Source of the DNA: Prolixibacteraceae bacterium
GTDB lineage: Bacteria > Bacteroidota > Bacteroidia > Bacteroidales > Prolixibacteraceae
Length of the DNA stretch: 5,082 nucleotides
Direction: 5' to 3'
NCBI GenBank assembly: GCA_016931875.1
Contig: JAFGDX010000408.1
Span: 1 to 5,082 of the forward strand
Part shown: positions 1-4,285 of the stretch, piece by piece
Position numbering within the stretch: the first letter of the stretch is position 1
Layout: each line of letters starts with the position of its first letter
Position numbers and translations under genes: made by a program
Notes under the pieces: model-generated
Seen by the model: only the letters and a program-made list of their open reading frames with translations
Database searches by the model: none
Told to the model about the DNA's origin: nothing

Positions 1-384
1 GGCTGTTTGGTGGCCGATACGGAAAACGATCACTGGACATTTTATCGCTATCACATCCCCGACCCTGTTTTTTTTGAAAAGGACATCCGTGTAACTATCC
101 AGGCCATGGGCGGAAACCAGAAGGAAAAGGTGATTGAAATGCTCGATGCCGGAGCCCCGCTGATTCCGGTAACCATTCAGGATGCCACTGACTTTGTTCG
201 CCTGATGGACATGGAACAGCCGGTAGATTTAAAAAACAACGATCTTATTGATGGCTGGACCAATTTCTACCGTACCGACGACTGGTCGTCAACTGCCTAT
301 TTTTATTTTGAAAACCCAACCAGCCAATTACCCCAATTACAGCCCGTTGAAATACGAACCTATAAACTAACTACGAATGAATAA
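1..384 (+). CDS. DUF2961 / GH172-type protein, C-terminal fragment (5' end outside window)
   Basis: The frame is open from the first base (it reads G-C-L-V-A-D before any start), so this is the last 127 codons of a longer gene, ending in TAA at 382-384. The segment YRYHIPDPVFFEKDIRVTIQ (bases 40-99) matches the hallmark of DUF2961 proteins as I remember it (YRWHI-DPI-FEKDL-VTIQALG). The later DDWSSTAYFYFENP fits that family's final strands (usually DDI-S-A-WYQ). Some DUF2961 members are GH172 enzymes acting on fructofuranose or arabinofuranose linkages; the family forms jelly-roll oligomers. The catalytic residues and any signal peptide lie outside the window, so activity and substrate cannot be read here. 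The following SGNH gene starts inside its last codons, which suggests a shared mRNA. Family assignment is fairly secure; function is inference. Confidence 0.85.
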   Translation, partial: GCLVADTENDHWTFYRYHIPDPVFFEKDIRVTIQAMGGNQKEKVIEMLDAGAPLIPVTIQDATDFVRLMDMEQPVDLKNNDLIDGWTNFYRTDDWSSTAYFYFENPTSQLPQLQPVEIRTYKLTTNE

Positions 385-1036
385 TCGTACATTTTATTCT
401 GTCCTGCTTTTCCTTTTTGCCGGAATAATCATCGCCAATGCACAGGACCCCAGTCGTTTCAAAGAACAGGTAGACGAACTTTTAAACAGGGAATACAATT
501 TCAGTTCAAATAAAAAACGGGTGGTTTTTGCCGGCAGTTCAAGTATCAGAATGTGGAAAGATGTTCAGGAATATTATCCGGATTACAATATCGTTAACAA
601 CGGGTTTGGCGGCTCGCATTTTAGCGATCTGCTTTATTACTACGATCAACTCATTCTAAAACCAAAACCTGAAATTCTGTTTATTTATGAAGGAGATAAT
701 GACATTGCCGGCGATAAAAAACCCGGGAAAATAAAACGACAAGCCAAAGAATTATACAAAAAAATAAGACAGGATTTACCTTCAACAGAAATCATTTTTA
801 TTTCACCCAAACCCAGCATTGCCAGGGAAAATCTGAAAAAAGAATACGAAAAATTAAACAAACGTTTAAAAAAATATTGCGCCCGGAATGAAAACCTTGA
901 ATTTGCCGATGTTTGGTTTCCGATGCTGGATGAAAACGGGAATGTTTTTCAGGATTTGTTTATTGATGACGGATTGCACATGAATAAAAAAGGATACGAC
1001 CTGTGGGCAAAAGTAATTTCGCACTATCTGGAATAA
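377..1036 (+). CDS. Secreted SGNH/GDSL-family hydrolase (probable esterase)
   Basis: A 219-residue protein with a signal peptide (residues 1-22: N-terminal Arg, hydrophobic stretch about 6-20, likely cut ANA|QD), so it is exported. The mature part carries the four SGNH blocks: FAGSSSIRMW at 51-60 (Ser55 the expected nucleophile), NNGFGGS at 74-80 (block II Gly), YEGDNDI at 104-110 (Asn108, the GxND block III) and DDGLHMN at 197-203 (Asp198 and His201, block V). It therefore looks catalytically complete and of normal length for a single-domain Lipase_GDSL_2-type protein. Family members remove acetyl or other acyl groups from glycans or lipids; the substrate cannot be read from sequence. Its ATG lies 8 bases inside the upstream GH172-type gene, with no clear Shine-Dalgarno, suggesting translational coupling. 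Residues 115-170 are unusually Lys-rich and the DNA there is A-rich. A role in de-acylating a glycan for the upstream enzyme is inference. Confidence 0.88.
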   Translation: MNNRTFYSVLLFLFAGIIIANAQDPSRFKEQVDELLNREYNFSSNKKRVVFAGSSSIRMWKDVQEYYPDYNIVNNGFGGSHFSDLLYYYDQLILKPKPEILFIYEGDNDIAGDKKPGKIKRQAKELYKKIRQDLPSTEIIFISPKPSIARENLKKEYEKLNKRLKKYCARNENLEFADVWFPMLDENGNVFQDLFIDDGLHMNKKGYDLWAKVISHYLE

Positions 1037-1041
1037 AGCGT

Positions 1042-1692
1042 TTACAGCCACTGCATCATATCCAACCAGAAATGCTGGCCCAAACCCACCGTAAAAATCA
1101 GAAACCCCAAAATACCGTGAATGATGCCGGTAAACAATACGCTTTTTGTTTTGCTGTAAAGCCAGGCCAGGTAAATTCCGGCAAAAAATGTGAGCACCAA
1201 CGAAAGTACACTAAAATAAACAATGTGTACAAAACTAAATGTTACCGCGCTGGCCAAAATTAAAACCCATCGCTTCCGAAACAGCCCGGAATACCGCATA
1301 AAAAGAAATTTTCGATAGACAACTTCCTGTCCGTAGGCCGAAAAAACAGGATAAAATCCAAGCATTGCCAGCCAGATTGCCGGATTTCTCCGGGGCAGAT
1401 TAAACAGGTTTTCAGGTTCAAAAATCAAAACAAAAACAAGCAAAAAGATGCCTGTAACTATCACGGCAAAAAACTGTTGTAACCAGGTTCTTTTTGAAAT
1501 GTTCAGCCGGATTAAATCGCGCAAATGAAAGTCCTTTTGTTGTTTGAAATAGAGTATCAGCGCAATTAAAATGGGCAGTAGAACTGAACTGGGATGAATG
1601 ATGTTCTCTTCAAAAAACAAAAACAGGGGTACACCAATAAAAAGAACAACAAACTCGGTGGCAAGGATGATATTTTTATTCTTTTGTTTCAA
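1042..1692 (-). CDS. CPBP-family intramembrane metalloprotease (CAAX protease-like), TTG start
   Basis: A 216-residue, strongly hydrophobic protein with about six membrane segments (roughly 8-27, 35-49, 72-91, 105-120, 143-172 possibly two, 183-203). The Abi/CPBP motifs appear in order: GQEVVYRKF at 121-129 (motif 1, normally EExxxR, here Q122-E123-xxx-R127), FSFVH at 152-156 (FxxxH, His156) and HGILG at 192-196 (HxxxN, but Gly196 replaces Asn). The overall look resembles a Bacteroidota CPBP subgroup with 'QE' in motif 1, as I recall it. Family roles include processing of prenylated proteins, bacteriocin self-immunity and membrane-protein cleavage; none can be assigned here. An in-frame TAA lies three codons upstream and no ATG occurs before the third quarter of the protein, so TTG at 1692 is the only sensible start. 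It converges with the SGNH gene across 5 bases and stands alone as a transcription unit. Confidence 0.82.
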   Translation of the reverse strand: MKQKNKNIILATEFVVLFIGVPLFLFFEENIIHPSSVLLPILIALILYFKQQKDFHLRDLIRLNISKRTWLQQFFAVIVTGIFLLVFVLIFEPENLFNLPRRNPAIWLAMLGFYPVFSAYGQEVVYRKFLFMRYSGLFRKRWVLILASAVTFSFVHIVYFSVLSLVLTFFAGIYLAWLYSKTKSVLFTGIIHGILGFLIFTVGLGQHFWLDMMQWL

Positions 1693-1717
1693 CTCAAATT
1701 ATTAATACAACCACAAC

Positions 1718-1732
1718 AACCTTCAAAAGGTT
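1718..1732. repeat. Short perfect inverted repeat in divergent intergenic region
   Basis: AACCTT-CAA-AAGGTT is a perfect 6-bp inverted repeat with a 3-base spacer, 26 bases upstream of the TTG start of the CPBP gene and about 100 bases upstream of the dehydrogenase gene. It could be a small operator, or a hairpin in the CPBP leader. It is short enough to arise by chance in AT-rich DNA, so no function is claimed. Confidence 0.35.
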
Positions 1733-1768
1733 TTAAATCTCAAAACAAATGGGTAATTTTATAAAAAT

Positions 1769-1820
1769 TAAGCTATTAACTTGAACAAAATCGTTAATAT
1801 TTGTTTACATAAGCTAATAA
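1769..1820 (+). promoter_or_regulatory. Paired 11-bp direct repeats upstream of the sugar dehydrogenase
   Basis: TAAGCTATTAA (1769-1779) recurs as TAAGCTAATAA (1810-1820), 10 of 11 bases identical. The start-to-start distance is 41 bp, close to four turns of B-DNA, so a protein bound at both copies would sit on the same face of the helix. The copies flank the promoter-like element at 1795-1803, and the second ends 15 bases before the ATG at 1836. This is the arrangement expected of tandem operator sites for a repressor or activator. No regulator gene is visible in the window. The repeats themselves are certain; the regulatory role is inference. Confidence 0.4.
1795..1803 (+). promoter_or_regulatory. 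Possible -7 promoter element for the dehydrogenase gene
   Basis: TAATATTTG resembles the Bacteroidota -7 consensus TAnnTTTG, with three rather than two bases between TA and TTTG. A TTG lies at 1781-1783, but only 11 bases upstream, which is closer than the usual -33 to -7 spacing of about 19-21. The start codon follows 32 bases later. It is the best candidate in this 143-base gap, but an imperfect one. Confidence 0.25.
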
Positions 1821-1835
1821 TCTAAATCAGCAAAA

Positions 1836-3248
1836 ATGAAATTAAAATTATTCTCTGCAAAACCTTTGTTTATTTTATTTCTTTTCACACTTTCTGCAAC
1901 AACCACATTTTCTCAAAATGGGGCTACGTTGTATCAGCAAAACTGCGCACAATGTCACGGGGCCGATTTAAATGGGGGAAATGCCACCAGTTTAATCGAC
2001 GGAATTTGGCAATTTGGCGCTGAAAATGGCTATGTAACCCGAAACATCAAATTTGGTATTCCGCACCTGGGAATGCCTTCGTACCAGGCAACGCTTTCTG
2101 ATGCAGAAATTGGTTCCATTGTGCAGTACATCCGCGAGTCGGAAAATAATGCAGGTGCGCAAAAACCACCCATCCCCGCTGAACTTGAAACCATGGATTA
2201 CAATATAAAAGTGGAAACTTTTGCCGATGGGCTCGAAATTCCGTGGGCCATCGATTTTATTGATAAAAATACTGCCCTGATAACTGAAAGACCGGGCAGG
2301 TTGCGTGTTGTTCAAAACGGAGTATTACAGGACGAACCGGTTCAAAACACCCCCGAGGTTTTACACGAAGGGCAAGGTGGATTAATGGAAGTGGCCGTGG
2401 ATCCGGATTATGAAAAAAACGGATGGATTTATCTTGCCTACAGCCATGTTTTACCGGCAGCGGGCGGAAACCGTCCTCCGGCAATGACGCGCCTGGAACG
2501 GGGCAAAATTAAAAACAACACCTGGACCGAAAACGAGGTGATTTTTGAAGCGCCTCACGAAACCTACCGAACTACACGACACCATTATGGCTGCCGCATT
2601 GTTTTCGATCCGGAAGGGTATTTGTATTTTGCCATTGGCGAACGGGGCACCGGCGAACATGCACAGGATGTTACCCGTCCAAACGGAAAAGTTCACCGGA
2701 TAAATAAAGACGGGTCGGTACCAAAGGACAACCCTTACTATGCTGAACGAAATTCAATACAATCGTTGTATTCGCTCGGAAACCGGAATATTCAGGGAAT
2801 GGCCATTCACCCCGAAACAGGTGATTTGTGGGCTACCGAACACGGACCGATGGGCGGCGATGAATTAAATTTAATCCGGGCAGGGAAAAATTACGGATGG
2901 CCGGTAATTACCTACGGGCTGAATTACAACGGAACAATTATTACCGAACAAACCCACAAGGAAGGAATGGAACAACCCATCCTGTACTGGAAACCTTCCA
3001 TTGCCGTTTGCGGCCTTGATTTTTACAGGGGCAGTCTTTTTAAAAAATGGGAAAACCGGCTGCTGGTTGGCGCTTTAAAATACGAAGAAGTGCGTTTGCT
3101 TCAAATTGAAGAGGAACGGGTTGTTCACGAGCAGGTAATTCTGAAAGGCGCCGGCCGGGTTCGCGATGTTTCCACCGGGCCCGACGGAGCCATCTATGTT
3201 GTGTTAAACAATCCGGGAACCGTGCTTCGTTTAATTCCGGAGAATTAA
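1836..3248 (+). CDS. Periplasmic cytochrome c - PQQ-dependent sugar dehydrogenase fusion
   Basis: A 470-residue exported protein. Residues 1-26 are a signal peptide (likely cut FS|QN). Residues 28-105 form a class I cytochrome c domain: CAQCH at 37-41 binds haem and Met80 in HLGMPSY is the likely distal ligand. From about 120 to the end is a six-bladed beta-propeller of the soluble glucose/sorbosone dehydrogenase (GSDH, YliI-like) family. By remembered alignment to Acinetobacter s-GDH, Gln180 (GQGGL), His250 (RHHYGCR, the catalytic base position) and Arg317-Asn318 (GNRNIQG) match PQQ-site residues. EHGPMGGDELN (335-345) followed by NYGWP matches the Ca-binding region. Glu269 (GERG) replaces the usual Asp of GDQG/GDRG. 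It should oxidise an aldose and pass electrons through its own haem to the respiratory chain; the sugar is unknown. The ATG has an A-rich, Shine-Dalgarno-free leader. The gene appears monocistronic and converges with the DUF72 gene across 6 bases. Confidence 0.9.
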   Translation: MKLKLFSAKPLFILFLFTLSATTTFSQNGATLYQQNCAQCHGADLNGGNATSLIDGIWQFGAENGYVTRNIKFGIPHLGMPSYQATLSDAEIGSIVQYIRESENNAGAQKPPIPAELETMDYNIKVETFADGLEIPWAIDFIDKNTALITERPGRLRVVQNGVLQDEPVQNTPEVLHEGQGGLMEVAVDPDYEKNGWIYLAYSHVLPAAGGNRPPAMTRLERGKIKNNTWTENEVIFEAPHETYRTTRHHYGCRIVFDPEGYLYFAIGERGTGEHAQDVTRPNGKVHRINKDGSVPKDNPYYAERNSIQSLYSLGNRNIQGMAIHPETGDLWATEHGPMGGDELNLIRAGKNYGWPVITYGLNYNGTIITEQTHKEGMEQPILYWKPSIAVCGLDFYRGSLFKKWENRLLVGALKYEEVRLLQIEEERVVHEQVILKGAGRVRDVSTGPDGAIYVVLNNPGTVLRLIPEN

Positions 3249-3250
3249 AC
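3229..3250. terminator. Perfect 9-bp hairpin at a convergent gene junction (possible shared 3' end structure)
   Basis: GTTTAATTC-CGGA-GAATTAAAC is a perfect 9-bp inverted repeat with a 4-base loop. It covers the last codons and stop of the dehydrogenase gene and ends 4 bases from the DUF72 stop. Read on the minus strand, i.e. in the DUF72 transcript, the loop is UCCG closed by C-G, which fits the extra-stable cUNCGg tetraloop class. The stem is AT-rich (two G-C pairs) and neither side has a clean U-tract, so it is not a textbook intrinsic terminator. It may mark or protect the 3' ends of both converging mRNAs. The structure is certain in the DNA; the role is inference. Confidence 0.45.
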
Positions 3251-3254
3251 ACAT

Positions 3255-4133
3255 TCAGAACAAATTATTTTGCCGCGGTCCCCTCACACTTAATCCACAT
3301 CTTTCATTTAACTTTTGAATGAAATATGCGGCCAGCAGAGGGGACTCCTTTTCAATGTTTTGATGGACAAAAAAATACAAATTTTCAAGCCCTGCTGTAA
3401 TCCAGTTATCCAGCCGTTCAACCCAGTCGTCCAGCCGTTTGTAATCCGAACTGTGATTGGCTCCAACATACCTGATAAAAGCCGTTGGTGTTGTCAGCCG
3501 CATGTGAAGCAAATCCCGTCTTCCGGCAGTGTCAACGAGAACATTGGCAACGTTATTTCTTTCCAGAACAGCGTAAAGCTGGCTGCTTATGTCTTTGTCA
3601 GTAAACCAGGCATTGTTTCTTAACTCAATTGCCAGCGGAATTCCGGCCGGAAAAGATGAAATAAATTCCTTCAGCAGGTCAAAATTTTTAAAGGTGAAAT
3701 TGTTGTGCAGCTGCAAAAAAACCATCCCGAGTTTTTCTTCAAAATTACTGATGTTTGAGCAATACTCATCAACCAGTGCACTTACACCGTTCAGGCGTTT
3801 GTAATGACTGATTGTGCCGGTTATTTTAGGAAAGAACCTAAAGTCATCGGGTGTTTTGTCGCGCCAGTTAACTACCTGCTGAATGGCCGGAATATTGTAA
3901 AAAGTAGCATTCAATTCAATACTGTTAAACTGCGTGGCATAGTAGGTAAGTTCATCTTTTGTTCCACGCGGGTAAAATCCTTTTAAATCACTTCTGTTCC
4001 ACTTGGCACATCCCACATACACATTTAAACCGCGTGCACTTTCTGAACCTGTAAAAACCTGTTTTGTATCCGGATGATCATGCGGCAGAACAAAATTTAC
4101 CGCGCCGGGGTTATCCACTTTTCCAAATATCAT
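3255..4133 (-). CDS. DUF72 domain protein (YecE-like TIM barrel)
   Basis: A 292-residue soluble protein with no signal peptide, so probably cytoplasmic. The DUF72 landmarks are present in order: NVYVGCAKWN (37-46), GFYPRGTKDELTYYATQFN (52-70) running into IELNATFY (72-79), W90 with TPDDF (94-98), PKITGTISH (102-110), FLQLHNNF (139-146), AIELRNNAWF (168-177), and a C-terminal half with NVLVDTAGRR (197-206) and YFFVHQN (253-259). The family is a TIM barrel of about 240-300 residues with no firmly established biochemical role known to me. The roughly 36-residue leader with LPHDHPDTKQVF is, as I recall, usual in Bacteroidota members and not a foreign fusion. ATG at 4133 is a good start because this conserved leader follows it directly. 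It is divergent from the GH95 gene (152-base gap) and convergent with the dehydrogenase. No functional link to its neighbours can be shown. Confidence 0.9.
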   Translation of the reverse strand: MIFGKVDNPGAVNFVLPHDHPDTKQVFTGSESARGLNVYVGCAKWNRSDLKGFYPRGTKDELTYYATQFNSIELNATFYNIPAIQQVVNWRDKTPDDFRFFPKITGTISHYKRLNGVSALVDEYCSNISNFEEKLGMVFLQLHNNFTFKNFDLLKEFISSFPAGIPLAIELRNNAWFTDKDISSQLYAVLERNNVANVLVDTAGRRDLLHMRLTTPTAFIRYVGANHSSDYKRLDDWVERLDNWITAGLENLYFFVHQNIEKESPLLAAYFIQKLNERCGLSVRGPRQNNLF

Positions 4134-4152
4134 AATCCAACTGTTTTATTCA

Positions 4153-4161
4153 CAAAAAATA
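4153..4161 (-). promoter_or_regulatory. Possible -7 promoter element for the DUF72 gene
   Basis: On the minus strand this reads TATTTTTTG, i.e. TA, three bases, then TTTG, close to the Bacteroidota TAnnTTTG element. A TTTG lies upstream at 4176-4173, with 11 bases between it and the TA, the same short spacing as at the dehydrogenase promoter candidate. The start codon follows after 19 bases. The region is AT-rich, so chance is a real alternative. Confidence 0.25.
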
Positions 4162-4242
4162 CATCATTATCTCAAATTTCACCAGTTTCTGCGTTAACTC
4201 CAAATTTATCTGAAAATTAAAATTCATTGGAACGGATTTATA

Positions 4243-4251
4243 TATTCTTTG
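4243..4251 (+). promoter_or_regulatory. Possible -7 promoter element for the GH95 gene
   Basis: TATTCTTTG fits TA-N3-TTTG, a one-base-longer form of the Bacteroidota -7 element. TTG at 4227-4229 lies 13 bases upstream, closer than the usual -33 box. The start codon is 34 bases downstream, leaving a short A-rich leader without a Shine-Dalgarno sequence. This is the most promoter-like stretch before the GH95 gene, but the match is weak. Confidence 0.28.
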
Positions 4252-4253
4252 TA

Positions 4254-4271
4254 AGTTTGGAAATCTAAACT
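4254..4271. repeat. Imperfect 18-bp palindrome in the GH95 leader
   Basis: AGTTTGGAAATCTAAACT is symmetric at 7 of 9 base pairs (outer arms AGTTT/AAACT are perfect). It lies just after the candidate -7 element, where transcription would start, and 14 bases before the ATG. That is a plausible operator position for a repressor of a glycosidase gene, or the palindrome could form a small leader hairpin. Only the symmetry is seen; function is not. Confidence 0.3.
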
Positions 4272-4285
4272 AACAAATTTAAAAA

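Noticed and set aside
68..75. Run of eight T in the GH172-type gene, considered as a frameshift or phase-variation tract
   Set aside because: The frame is intact across it and encodes the conserved Val-Phe-Phe-Glu of the family motif.
1066..1078. CCAG-AAATG-CTGG inverted repeat near the CPBP 3' end, considered as a terminator
   Set aside because: Only a 4-bp stem, inside the coding region and without a U-tract; easily chance.
1003..1263. 86-codon plus-strand open frame after the SGNH gene
   Set aside because: It overlaps the SGNH end out of frame and is antisense to the CPBP gene; its translation is low in hydrophobic residues and has no recognisable motif. A shadow of the CPBP gene.
1992..2696. 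Overlapping minus-strand open frames within the dehydrogenase
   Set aside because: They are antisense to a well-conserved cytochrome/propeller coding region and have no recognisable domain.
3040..3252. 70-codon minus-strand open frame over the dehydrogenase 3' end
   Set aside because: Arg/Pro-rich shadow frame opposite conserved propeller sequence, with no domain and no separate promoter.
3315..3986. Three plus-strand open frames of 102, 71 and 60 codons
   Set aside because: All lie antisense within the DUF72 gene, whose conserved motifs span the entire region; none has family features or a leader.
4026..4133. N-terminal stretch of the DUF72 protein considered as an extra fused domain
   Set aside because: The leader with the HPDTK-type segment is, as I recall, typical of Bacteroidota DUF72 proteins and too short to be a domain.
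4173..4280. Three copies of CAAATTT (4173, 4201, 4274) considered as a repeated binding site
   Set aside because: Seven-base AT-rich words recur often by chance in this composition and the spacings (28 and 73) are irregular.
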